From the NCBI GenBank assembly GCA_963763475.1, contig CAVXOR010000006.1, positions 177,400 to 241,399 of the forward strand: a DNA stretch of 64,000 nt, read 5' to 3'. Positions 8,609 through 16,602 of the stretch are shown piece by piece. The notes beneath the pieces were generated by a model. It saw nothing but the letters and a program-made list of their open reading frames with translations, ran no database searches and was not told the DNA's origin. This DNA comes from AC-32 sp963763475 (GTDB lineage Bacteria; Actinomycetota; Thermoleophilia; Gaiellales; Gaiellaceae). The translations under genes and the position numbers were made by a program. Within the stretch, counting starts at the first letter, position 1. Each line of letters opens with the position of its first letter.

Positions 8609-8806
8609 TCAAATTGCTGTTCTCCGGTCTCTCACCAGATAGGCGACGATCAGCGCAGCGGGGAAGAACACGAGGCTGAAGAGGAAGAAGAGGAAGAAGC
8701 TGTGCCCTTTACGGGCAGCGACACGGGCCGGCCAAAACGCGATCGCGATCCAGATGATGATCGCGACGATTGTCCAGATCCAGACTCCGTTGGCAGCGAG
8801 AAGCAC
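8609..8806 (-). CDS. Small two-helix membrane protein (65 aa)
   Basis: The GTG start lies 7 bases after AAGGAGG. Two hydrophobic helices (about 8-26 and 36-58) are joined by a basic turn, and the end (VRDRR) is charged. The shape matches small hypothetical membrane proteins common in actinobacteria. No function can be assigned. Dispersed repeat copy 2 lies about 108 bp upstream of the start. Confidence 0.6.
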   Translation of the reverse strand: MLLAANGVWIWTIVAIIIWIAIAFWPARVAARKGHSFFLFFLFSLVFFPAALIVAYLVRDRRTAI

Positions 8807-8913
8807 GTCGACCTCCTTGTGGTCGGGGCTCCCTAACGTATTGCCATCGCGGAGTCTTGCCTAGGCCGGATCGGCATCATCTGGGCGCGAAACCGTGTTG
8901 GATCTCGGAGCGC

Positions 8914-8942
8914 TCGGGTGACATTCCCGAACACTGGCCCCG
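8914..8942 (-). repeat. Dispersed intergenic repeat, copy 2
   Basis: This is the second copy of the GGTGACATTC element. The left half is identical to copy 3, while the right half (AACACTGGCCC) is diverged, so the hairpin is lost. It lies between two minus-strand genes, upstream of the small two-helix membrane protein. Confidence 0.45.
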
Positions 8943-8969
8943 GCGACACAGCTGCTCCAGGTGAGGTGG

Positions 8970-9239
8970 CTAAGCCTCGACGTAGACCGAGATCGGTTGG
9001 ACGACGCCGTGCTCCTCCATCGTGGCCATGACTTCGGGTGGCGGCGAAGTCAACATTCCCTGCAGGGCTGCCAGATCGGCAACGTCGGCTGTGATCGCGA
9101 TCTTGTTGCTTCCGTCGTGGGCGACGAAATCGGTCACGTTGCTGCCGGTACCCGATTCGATGGCTGCGGCCCGGTCAGCCTTGCCCTGCAACCAACGATC
9201 GATGTCTTCGACGGCATGGGTGATGACTACTCTCGGCAT
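8970..9239 (-). CDS. Hypothetical protein (89 aa)
   Basis: The start was set at the ATG behind GAAGGGAG; the open frame runs further upstream through the dispersed repeat, which is unlikely to be coding. The 89 residues read as an alternating strand/helix protein beginning MPRVVITHAVEDIDRWLQGK. It is similar in style to small proteins of the dimeric alpha/beta-barrel superfamily that take part in stress or antibiotic-biosynthesis pathways. No catalytic residue is obvious. Repeat copy 3 lies 86 bp upstream. Confidence 0.6.
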   Translation of the reverse strand: MPRVVITHAVEDIDRWLQGKADRAAAIESGTGSNVTDFVAHDGSNKIAITADVADLAALQGMLTSPPPEVMATMEEHGVVQPISVYVEA

Positions 9240-9324
9240 CTCGACTCCCTTCGTGCGGAACGCTGCGGTCTGTCGGCCGACCGTACTACACCCAGGCGGC
9301 ACGCTTCGGAAGATGCCGAACACC

Positions 9325-9353
9325 TCGGGTGACATTCCCGCACCCTGAACCAG
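9325..9353 (-). repeat. Dispersed intergenic repeat, copy 3
   Basis: This is the best-preserved copy. GGGTG and CACCC arms flank a 9-base loop, followed by TGAACCAG. It lies in the divergent gap between the 89-residue hypothetical gene (minus) and the quinone oxidoreductase gene (plus). Confidence 0.5.
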
Positions 9354-9453
9354 GCAAGTCATCTGTCACCTGCTCGCGTCGCACTCCTCTGCTGGCGAAG
9401 TGCGAAAGCAACGCGCGCCGCATCACCGACGCCAGTAACGTGCGCCGAACAGG

Positions 9454-10377
9454 ATGCGAGCGGCCGGGATCACTGCACTCGGCGGGCCCGTCGAGATCTT
9501 CGAGGTGGACGAGCTGGCGACGCCTGGAGCAGGCGAGGTCCTCATCGACGTCGTCGCTGCCGGCATCGGCAACTGGGACGAGCTTGTCAGGATCGGCAGC
9601 TGGCAGATCGGCGGCCCGGCTCCGATGGCGCTCGGGACGGAGGCATCCGGGACGGTCGCAGCGGTCGGCTCCGGCGTGGCCGAGCTGCGCGAGGGGGACG
9701 AGGTGATGACACATCCGCTGCCGCTCCGGCGTCACGGGACGTGGGCGGCGAGGGTGCTCGCCCCGGCGGCGACCGTCGCGGCCCGGCCGCCAGAGGCGTC
9801 ATGGGAAGCCGGCGGAGCGTTTCCCATTCCGGCGCTCACTGCGGCTCAGGCACTCGACGAGGCTCTTGAGATCGAGAGCGGCGGCTGGGTCGTCGTCAAC
9901 GGAGCCGGCGGAGTCACAGGTGGCCTGCTCGTCCAACTCGCCGCGGCTCGGGGCGCCCGCGTGATCGCGACCGCGAGCGCGAAGAAGGTCGAGCGCGTCC
10001 GCGACTACGGTGCATCGGAAGTGCTCGACTACCACGGCGACTGGCCTGCGCTCGCCCGCGAGATCACCGGCGGCGGCGCGCCCAAGGCCGTCAACGCTGC
10101 CCCCGGGCAGGCGGCGAGCACGTTGCAGGCGGTTGCTGACGGCGGCCGCCTCGCCACGATCACGGGCGACCCGCCGCGGGAAGAACGAGGCGTCGCCGTA
10201 TCCGACGTCTACGTCCGGCCCGATGGTCGGCAGCTTTCGGCCCTCGCGGAACTGCTGGCCCAGGGGACACTTAGGGTGCCGATGGCGTCCGTCAGTCCGC
10301 TCGAACAGGCGGCACAGGCGCTGCGGGAGGCAGTCGCGGGAGCAGACGGCGCGATCGTCCTGTCACTCCGAACCTAG
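9454..10377 (+). CDS. Zinc-independent quinone oxidoreductase / MDR-family NADP-dependent reductase
   Basis: The 307 residues form a medium-chain dehydrogenase. The N-terminal GroES-like domain contains GEVLIDVVAAGIGNWDELVRIG, GTEASGTVAAVGSGV and EGDEVMTHP. The Rossmann domain carries VNGAGGVTGGLLVQLAAARGA as the NADP-binding turn. The zinc ligands of alcohol dehydrogenases are missing, which places it with quinone reductases. The start is the ATG directly before the conserved N-terminus. It is monocistronic, or leads a pair with the membrane protein downstream. Confidence 0.85.
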   Translation: MRAAGITALGGPVEIFEVDELATPGAGEVLIDVVAAGIGNWDELVRIGSWQIGGPAPMALGTEASGTVAAVGSGVAELREGDEVMTHPLPLRRHGTWAARVLAPAATVAARPPEASWEAGGAFPIPALTAAQALDEALEIESGGWVVVNGAGGVTGGLLVQLAAARGARVIATASAKKVERVRDYGASEVLDYHGDWPALAREITGGGAPKAVNAAPGQAASTLQAVADGGRLATITGDPPREERGVAVSDVYVRPDGRQLSALAELLAQGTLRVPMASVSPLEQAAQALREAVAGADGAIVLSLRT

Positions 10378-10448
10378 CCTGGCGCCCTGACGGTCGCGCC
10401 CAAGCTGCTGCAGCCGCGGCGACGGGGATGAGGAGTAGGGTCGGAGTC

Positions 10449-11243
10449 ATGGCTCGCGTAGGTCGCACGACAGGGTTGAAGGCGGTGGCATTTGTTGTCG
10501 CCTTTGCTTCGTTGACGATCAACTTCGGGCTGATCGACCTGGTCGACGGGTTCACCGGTTACGTCGATCAGGCCCGCAACCAGATCCTCGACGTGGGTTG
10601 GGGCGCGGTCTTCGGGGTGATTCTTCCGCTTGGCTTGCTCAGCCAGCTTCACCGCCCGGAGACGCGGGTCGCTGGGATTCAGCAAACAGCAGTCGTCGCG
10701 TTGGCGCTTGCTCTCGCGGGTGCTGCTGGTCAAGAGGGATGGTATTTGGCACTCGCCGGCGGGATCGCCGTCGCGTCCGCCGTCCTACTCGTGTTGCATC
10801 CGGCGCGACAGACGTTCCTCGTGCGGGGCTGGCACCTCGAGCCGACGATGCTCGCGCTCGCAACCGTTGCCGCTGGACCAGCTCTCGTCTATGCCTGGCG
10901 GATGGCGTCGGCCCAGCGGCGCGATCTTCCGCCCGCCGATGCTGTGTCCAACGGTCTCCACCACTGGACCGTGATGACCGCGCTCGCGCTCCTCGTCGTC
11001 TTGCTCATGCTCCTTGCCGCCGCTCGGACCTCGGGCTGGCGCATCCCGGCTCTCAGCGCGTCGCTCGCGGCCGGCGTCTGGGCGATCTCGTGCCTGCTCG
11101 CACCGCCTTCAGCAGCGGGTAGCGAAGGCCATGCCTGGGCCTGGGTGGCACTGGGATGGTCCGCGGTCACGTTGGTGGCGGCCGCGTGGCCCCGAATGCG
11201 CGACCAAACCATCCCCGCAGAGACCCAGCTCCAATTGACCTGA
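10449..11243 (+). CDS. Integral membrane protein of unknown function
   Basis: The protein has 264 residues from the ATG at this position; an in-frame ATG seven codons upstream is also possible. Hydrophobic segments appear near residues 12-32, 48-66, 80-115, 130-150, 175-195, 203-222 and 230-250, about seven helices. There are no charged motifs typical of transporters or enzymes. I do not recognise the family. It ends with a short polar tail. It is convergent with the MoaD-like gene, with 32 bp between the stops. Confidence 0.6.
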   Translation: MARVGRTTGLKAVAFVVAFASLTINFGLIDLVDGFTGYVDQARNQILDVGWGAVFGVILPLGLLSQLHRPETRVAGIQQTAVVALALALAGAAGQEGWYLALAGGIAVASAVLLVLHPARQTFLVRGWHLEPTMLALATVAAGPALVYAWRMASAQRRDLPPADAVSNGLHHWTVMTALALLVVLLMLLAAARTSGWRIPALSASLAAGVWAISCLLAPPSAAGSEGHAWAWVALGWSAVTLVAAAWPRMRDQTIPAETQLQLT

Positions 11244-11275
11244 CCCGAAAGGCAAATGCGCGCAGTCGCGCGGAG

Positions 11276-11539
11276 CTACCCGCCGCTGATCGCCGCGATC
11301 ACGTCGACTCGCGACGCGGTCCCCAGGTCGGTCTCGAGCCCGCCTCGCTCGCGGTCGACGTAGACGTTGATGTGCGGGCGCAGCGCCGGGCCCGGCCCGA
11401 CGAGGCGGTCGCGGAAGCCGGGCCAGCGCTCGTCCAGGCGGTCGATCGCCTCGAGCACCGTTGCGGCCTCGATCTCGAGCTCGCGCGGCAGCCCTGGGAA
11501 GAGGGGCGGCAGCATCGGCGGCAGGTACAGCTCGGCCAT
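11276..11539 (-). CDS. MoaD/ThiS-like small sulfur-carrier protein
   Basis: The 87 residues form a beta-grasp protein ending in ISGG, the C-terminal Gly-Gly that is adenylated and thiocarboxylated in MoaD, ThiS and CysO. The internal pattern EIEAATVLEAIDRLDERWPGFRDRLV and HINVYVDRERGG fits the MoaD family. The start overlaps the stop of the upstream Asp-box propeller gene (ATGA), so the two are translationally coupled. No MoaE, ThiG or cysteine synthase gene lies nearby, so its sulfur or conjugation partner is unknown. Confidence 0.8.
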   Translation of the reverse strand: MAELYLPPMLPPLFPGLPRELEIEAATVLEAIDRLDERWPGFRDRLVGPGPALRPHINVYVDRERGGLETDLGTASRVDVIAAISGG

Positions 11540-12615
11540 CACTCGGCGTTCGCGACGGTGACCGACGTGATGCCCGGGAAGAGGCCGCCGATCTGGCCCC
11601 AGCTCTCGCCCTCGTCGGTGCTCGCGAACAGCTGGCCGGTGCTGGTGCCGAAGTACAGGCCGGGAGAGTCGTGGTCGTCGATCGTCATCCCCTCGCGCAG
11701 GACGCCGACGTAGGCGTTCTCCGGCGGCAGCCCGTTCGTGAGCGGCTGCCAACTCGAGCCTGCGTCGCGCGTGCGCCAGACGGTCGCCTTGCCCTCCGGC
11801 ATCGTCCGGCCGTGGCCCGGGTCGAGGGGGATCACGTAGAAGGTGTCGCGGTCGTGCGGGTGCGTCGCGGCGGCGAAGCCGAACTCCGTGGGCAGGCCCT
11901 CGGTGATCTCCGTCCATGTCTGGCCGGCGTCGTCGGAGCGGTGCATGCCGACGTGGTTCTGCTGATACATCCGCTCGAAGTCGGCGGCGGGCGCCACCTT
12001 GTGGACGCAGAACCCAATCTCCTCGTAGTCGGCGGGCCAGTCGCGGCGGAGGCCCTTGTTGCGGGGAATCCACGTTTTGCCGCCGTCGGTCGTCTCGAAC
12101 AGGCTGTACCCCTGGACGATGATCCAGAAGCGGTCGCGCTTCTCGGGGTGGGGGATGATTGCGGACAGGCCGAGGTGGCCGGGCGGCTGCTGCGCCGGGT
12201 CGTTCCAGGCCTCGCGGCCCTCCTGGCCTTCGAACGTGGTCACGAGCGAGAAGGTCTTGCCGCCGTCGGTGCTCTCGAACAGGCCCGCCGACTCCGCGCC
12301 GACGAGCAGCCGGCCGTGCGCCGGCATCACGGACGAGACCTTCGACAGCTTCAAGCCGCCGTCCTCGTCGGGGTAGCCGATCCCCTCGCTCGAGTGCTCC
12401 CATGTCTCGCCGAGGTCGGCGCTGCGCCAGATCGCCGAGCCGAACCACTCGCTCGCCGCCGCGGCGTAGATCGTCCCCGACTCGGTGTCGAGCACGGCTT
12501 GATAGATAGGCCAGCTCTCGCAATAGGGTCCGCGCACGCTCCAGTCGCGGCGGTCGCCGCTCTCCAGCACGAACAGGCCCTTGCGCGTACCGACGAGGAG
12601 CACGTTCTTCGACAT
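11539..12615 (-). CDS. Asp-box (BNR) beta-propeller protein, sialidase/Vps10-like
   Basis: The 358 residues contain six Asp-box turns of the form S/T-x-D-x-G-x-T/S-W (SADLGETWEH, STDGGKTFSL, TTDGGKTWIP, SDDAGQTWTE, TRDAGSSWQP, STDEGESWGQ), so this is a complete propeller. No signal peptide is seen; the protein starts with a strand (KNVLLVGTRKGLFVL) and is probably cytoplasmic. The sialidase catalytic Arg triad and nucleophile Tyr are not evident, so enzymatic activity is doubtful. The ATG follows GGAGGT. It is coupled to the MoaD-like gene. Confidence 0.85.
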   Translation of the reverse strand: MSKNVLLVGTRKGLFVLESGDRRDWSVRGPYCESWPIYQAVLDTESGTIYAAAASEWFGSAIWRSADLGETWEHSSEGIGYPDEDGGLKLSKVSSVMPAHGRLLVGAESAGLFESTDGGKTFSLVTTFEGQEGREAWNDPAQQPPGHLGLSAIIPHPEKRDRFWIIVQGYSLFETTDGGKTWIPRNKGLRRDWPADYEEIGFCVHKVAPAADFERMYQQNHVGMHRSDDAGQTWTEITEGLPTEFGFAAATHPHDRDTFYVIPLDPGHGRTMPEGKATVWRTRDAGSSWQPLTNGLPPENAYVGVLREGMTIDDHDSPGLYFGTSTGQLFASTDEGESWGQIGGLFPGITSVTVANAE

Positions 12616-12752
12616 TCGATTTACCTCCGTCTCGACGATCGTCTTTCAGTAGACCGGATCCAGCGGCGGAAATCATCGGTGAGCTGCGCTAGGCGTAAGC
12701 TCGCTGGATCGGACTCCGGATCCTCAGGAGGCGCAGGCAGGCCTCGCGCTGG

Positions 12753-13499
12753 GTGCGCGACTTCGTCGGCCCTGAGTTCGACGAGGCGCCGACGCCAGGT
12801 CGCCGACTGCTCGTCGCCTACGTCGTTTGCTCGACGCCGAGAAGCGGCAGCGGCTTGCTCTGCCGCGGTCTTGCGGCCACGCGGCAGCTCGCGACGCCGC
12901 TTGAATACCTGAACCCGGAACTGCGCATGGTCTTCGCCGAGCGTTGGGGCTCTGGGCCTACCCTCGACGCCTACCTCGGCGCGCTCCATGCGCGGCGAAC
13001 CACCGCGAACGGCGTGTTCGGCCTCAAAATGCACTGGGCGCAGCTCGAACAGGCGGCAATCGAGGCCGGGGCCTCGCCGGGCGAGCTGCTCGAGCGCGTC
13101 GCGCCGAGCTCGCAGCTCGTGCGCATCACCCGTCAGGACCGCGTCGCGCAAGCGGTCTCGCTCTGGCGCGCCGGGCGCTCCGGCGTCTGGTCGCTGGCAA
13201 ACGGCGCCGCCTATGAGGAACTGGCGGAGTACGACTTCGACGAGATCGCCGGCTGTCTCGGCGCGATAGAGAGGGCGGAGCGCGCGTGGGACGACCTACT
13301 TGCCGGCGCCTACCCGCTGGTCGTCGAGTACGAGCAGCTCGCCCGAGACTACGCCGGCACGGTCGCGCGGGTCGCTCGGCACCTCGGCACAACCGACGTC
13401 ACCGTGCCCCCGCCGACCACGCGACGGCTCGCCGACGCCCGCTCAGCCGAGCTGGCGATGCGGTTCAGCGATGAGTTTCCGCAACGCGCGCAGTCCTAG
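12753..13499 (+). CDS. Stf0-family sulfotransferase
   Basis: The 248 residues transfer a sulfo group from PAPS, by family knowledge. The 5'-phosphosulfate loop is VVCSTPRSGSGLLCRGL (about residues 24-40). It is followed by LEYLNPELR and FGLKMHWAQLE, and by LVRITRQDRVAQAVSLWRA, the 3'-phosphate-binding region. These match Stf0, known from mycobacterial trehalose sulfation; the acceptor here is unknown. The GTG start is the only sensible one. A purine-rich stretch lies unusually far upstream (about 21 bases). Confidence 0.85.
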   Translation: MRDFVGPEFDEAPTPGRRLLVAYVVCSTPRSGSGLLCRGLAATRQLATPLEYLNPELRMVFAERWGSGPTLDAYLGALHARRTTANGVFGLKMHWAQLEQAAIEAGASPGELLERVAPSSQLVRITRQDRVAQAVSLWRAGRSGVWSLANGAAYEELAEYDFDEIAGCLGAIERAERAWDDLLAGAYPLVVEYEQLARDYAGTVARVARHLGTTDVTVPPPTTRRLADARSAELAMRFSDEFPQRAQS

Positions 13500-13532
13500 C
13501 TCGTGACAGAACCCGACGAGAGGAGCCAACCA

Positions 13533-14006
13533 ATGCCGCAGCCCACACCATGCCTCTGGTTCGACACCGAGGGTGAGGACGCCGCCAAGCTCTACACCTC
13601 GGTCTTCCCGAACTCCAAGATCCTCGAGGTCGCGCGCTACGGCTCGGCGGGCCCGCGGGACGAGGACACGGTGATGACCGTCACCTTCGAGCTCGACGGG
13701 CAGAAGTTCGTCGCGCTCAACGGCGGGCCCGACTTCAAGTTCAACGAGGCCGTCTCGTTCCAGATCCACTGCCGCGACCAGGCCGAGGTCGACCACTACT
13801 GGGAGAAGCTCGGCGAGGGCGGCGAGCCCGGCCCGTGTGGCTGGCTCAAGGACCGGTTCGGTCTCTCCTGGCAGGTCGTGCCGAATCGCCTGATGGAGCT
13901 GCTCTCGGATCCCGACCGCGAGAAGTCCCAGCGCGTGATGGCCGCAATGCTGGAGATGGGCAAGATCGAGATCGAGGAGCTTGAGCAGGCGGCCGTGGCC
14001 GCGTAA
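13533..14006 (+). CDS. VOC/PhnB-like glyoxalase-fold protein
   Basis: The protein has 157 residues. The start was placed at the ATG 7 bases after GAGAGGAG, giving MPQPTPCLWFDTEGEDAAKLYTSVFPNSKI, the usual beginning of the family. An upstream GTG would add ten unrelated residues. The motif DQAEVDHYWEKLGEGGEPGPCGWLKDRFGLSWQVVP is the signature of the 3-demethylubiquinone-methyltransferase-like (PhnB) VOC group. The substrate is unknown. It lies in the same direction as the next gene, with 18 bp between. Confidence 0.88.
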   Translation: MPQPTPCLWFDTEGEDAAKLYTSVFPNSKILEVARYGSAGPRDEDTVMTVTFELDGQKFVALNGGPDFKFNEAVSFQIHCRDQAEVDHYWEKLGEGGEPGPCGWLKDRFGLSWQVVPNRLMELLSDPDREKSQRVMAAMLEMGKIEIEELEQAAVAA

Positions 14007-14024
14007 CCGGCGTACGATCGCCGC

Positions 14025-15092
14025 GTGCCGGCGATTCGCGTGCTCGATCTCTCGCGCGTCCTCGCGGGACCGTACTGCACGATGCTGCTTGCCGACCTCG
14101 GCGCAGACGTGATCAAGGTCGAGCGCCCGGGAGAGGGCGACGAGACGCGCTCGTGGGGGCCGCCGTTCGTAGGCCGTGAGTCGGCGTACTTCCTGGCCGT
14201 CAACCGCGGCAAGCGTAGCGTCGAGCTCGATCTGGCCCAACCGGAGGCGCAGGAGACGCTGCTGCGGTTGGCACGCCGCTCCGACGTGGTGGTCGAGAAC
14301 TTCCGCCGCGGAGGCGCCGAGCGGCTCGGCGCCGGCTACGAGCGCCTGGCGGCGGCGAACCCCGCGCTCGTCCACTGCTCGATCGTCGGCTTCGGCGACG
14401 ACCGGCCGGGCTACGACTTCGTCGTGCAGGCGGAGAGCGGCCTGATGGCGATCACGGGCGAGGAGGGCGGCCAGCCGGTCAAGGTCGGCGTGGCCGTTGT
14501 GGACGTGCTGGCGGGCTACGCGGCGGCGACCTCGATCCTCGGCGCGCTGCTCGAGCGCCGGGGCGGGCGGATCGAGATCTCGCTGTACGACGTGGCCGTC
14601 TCGGCCCTCGTCAATGCCGCGCAGGCTGCGCTCGTCACCGGCACGGAGCCGGAGCGTCACGGCAACGCGCACCCGAGCATCGTCCCGTACCAGACGTTCC
14701 GCGCCGCCGACGAGCTCGTCGCGGTCGCCGCCGCCAACGACGGGCTCTTCCGCCGCCTGTGCGAGGCGCTCGAGCGGCCCGAGCTCGCCGCAGACGAGCG
14801 CTTCGCGACGAATCCGGCGCGCGTTCGGCACCGCGCCGGGCTGACGGCCGAGCTGGACACGGTCTTCGCCACGCGCTGTGCTGCCGTATGGGTGGAACGT
14901 CTCGGCGCGGCCGGGGTCCCGGTCGGCCGCGTGCGAGGCGTGCTCGAAGCGCTCGCGGGTCAGACGTTCACGGTCGACCACCCGACCCTCGGCGCGCTCC
15001 CTCTCGTCCGCTCGCCGCTCGGCGCCTCGCTCAGGCCGCCGCCGCTCCTCGGCGAGCACACGCGTGAGGTGCTCGACGAGCTCGAGAGCTAG
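14025..15092 (+). CDS. CaiB/BaiF-family CoA transferase
   Basis: The 355 residues are of the class III CoA-transferase family, which moves CoA between carboxylic acids through an aspartyl-CoA thioester. It opens with IRVLDLSRVLAGPYCTMLLADLGADVIKVERPGEGD, the family hallmark. It continues with NRGKRSVELDL and with DVVVENFRRGGAERLGAGYE. An Asp in the GVAVVDVLAGY segment fits the catalytic residue. It starts at GTG. The acid substrate is unknown. Its 3' end overlaps the convergent antiporter gene by 4 bp. Confidence 0.9.
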   Translation: MPAIRVLDLSRVLAGPYCTMLLADLGADVIKVERPGEGDETRSWGPPFVGRESAYFLAVNRGKRSVELDLAQPEAQETLLRLARRSDVVVENFRRGGAERLGAGYERLAAANPALVHCSIVGFGDDRPGYDFVVQAESGLMAITGEEGGQPVKVGVAVVDVLAGYAAATSILGALLERRGGRIEISLYDVAVSALVNAAQAALVTGTEPERHGNAHPSIVPYQTFRAADELVAVAAANDGLFRRLCEALERPELAADERFATNPARVRHRAGLTAELDTVFATRCAAVWVERLGAAGVPVGRVRGVLEALAGQTFTVDHPTLGALPLVRSPLGASLRPPPLLGEHTREVLDELES

Positions 15093-16555
15093 ACGAGGCG
15101 CCGCCAGCGCGAGAAGACGTCTTCCAGGTCGGGCCGACTTCGATGGGGGACCAGCACGAACAGCCGGTCGCCCGCTCGAACGACGGTCGAGCCCCTTGGC
15201 GGGATCGCGTGGCCGTCACGGTTCACGACCGCGATCAGGGCGTCTCGCGGCAGCCCGAGCTCGCGGACGGCCGAGCCGTTGATCGCGTGGTCCGGCGCGA
15301 CCACGAAGTCGACCAGCGCGAGCTCGCTTTTCGGCCCGACCTCGAGCGGTGCCTCCGGCACCGCTGGCGCGAGCGAAACGAGCCCGAGGCGCTTCGCGAG
15401 CGCCTCCAGCGTCGTCCCCTGCGCGATCGCCGAGACGAGCACGACGAAGAAGACGGCGTTGAAGATGGTCTCCTTGTGCGGCACGTCGGCCGAGAGGGCG
15501 AACGTGGCCAGCACGATCGGGACGGCGCCGCGCAGGCCCGCCCAGCCGAGCAGCAGCCGCTCCCGCTGGCTGTAGTGCGAGAAGGCCGTCGAAGTCCATA
15601 CGGCCGCGGGCCGCGCCACGAAGGCGAGCAGGAAGGCGATCGCAAGGCCGCTCAGCGCGACGTGCGGCAGGTCGTGCGGGAAGACGAGCAGCCCGAGCAC
15701 GATGAAGAGCACGACCTGCGCGACGAAGGCGATCCCTTCGTGGAAGGCGACGAGCTGGCGTCGGTAGCGCGAGGGCGTGCTGCCGACCGCTAGCCCGACC
15801 AAGTAGACCGCGAGGAAGCCGCTGCCGCCGATCGTGTCGGCTGCTCCGAAGGCCAGCGCCGCTGCCGCGATCGAAGCCACGGGCACGAATGCGCCGATCG
15901 CCTGCGGCAGCCTGGCGAACACGTACGTCGCGGCGGCGCCGAGGACGAGGCCGACCACCAGACCGAGGCCGAGCTGGCGCACGACGACGAGCAGCAGGTT
16001 CCCGAAGCCGTTCGACTCGGGGTGCTCGATCCACGCGATCAGCCCGAGCGTGAGCGCGATCGCCATCGGGTCGTTTCCGCCGGACTCCGCCTCGAGCGTT
16101 CGCGCCAGCCGCCGGCGGATGTGCGTGAACCGGAGCGTCGAGAACACGGCCGCCGCGTCGGTCGAGGCCACCACCGCCCCGAGCAGGACGGCCTCGAGCC
16201 AGCTCAGGTCGAAGAGCTGGTGGGCGGCTGCGCCGGTGATCAGCGCCGTCACGACCACGCCCACGGTGCTCAGCAGCGCCGCGGGGACGGCGACCTCGCG
16301 CAGGCGCCGCCAGGAGGTCTGCAGCCCGCCCTCGTACAGGATCAGGGCGAGCCCGATCGTGCCGACGCGCCTCGCGAGCTCCGCGTCGTCGAAGTCGATC
16401 CCGCCGGGCCCGTCCGAGCCGAGCAGCATGCCGAGGCCGAGGAACGCGACCAGCACCGGCAGGCCGGTCCGGGCCGCGACCAGCGCGACGACGATGCTCG
16501 CGGCCAGGACGAGGCCAACGAGCAGCAATGCGGTGCCGACGTGCACGGCCTCCAT
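15089..16555 (-). CDS. CPA1-family K+/H+ (or Na+/H+) antiporter with TrkA-C domain
   Basis: This 488-residue membrane antiporter was started at the ATG before the first helix; 14 further in-frame residues upstream are not hydrophobic. About twelve helices span residues 5-385. They include GGLQTSWRRLRE and VVASTDAAAVFSTLRF, where the Thr-Asp of the ion site is seen, and LLLGWAGLRGAVPIVLATFAL. A C-terminal TrkA-C (RCK-C) domain covers about residues 415-480. This organisation is that of NhaP2/CvrA potassium/proton antiporters. The RCK-C domain probably senses a nucleotide or ion. Confidence 0.9.
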   Translation of the reverse strand: MEAVHVGTALLLVGLVLAASIVVALVAARTGLPVLVAFLGLGMLLGSDGPGGIDFDDAELARRVGTIGLALILYEGGLQTSWRRLREVAVPAALLSTVGVVVTALITGAAAHQLFDLSWLEAVLLGAVVASTDAAAVFSTLRFTHIRRRLARTLEAESGGNDPMAIALTLGLIAWIEHPESNGFGNLLLVVVRQLGLGLVVGLVLGAAATYVFARLPQAIGAFVPVASIAAAALAFGAADTIGGSGFLAVYLVGLAVGSTPSRYRRQLVAFHEGIAFVAQVVLFIVLGLLVFPHDLPHVALSGLAIAFLLAFVARPAAVWTSTAFSHYSQRERLLLGWAGLRGAVPIVLATFALSADVPHKETIFNAVFFVVLVSAIAQGTTLEALAKRLGLVSLAPAVPEAPLEVGPKSELALVDFVVAPDHAINGSAVRELGLPRDALIAVVNRDGHAIPPRGSTVVRAGDRLFVLVPHRSRPDLEDVFSRWRRLV

Positions 16556-16602
16556 TGTTCCGGGCCGGCGCCAGCAGCATCCGCATTTGCTATCCACCAG
16601 GG

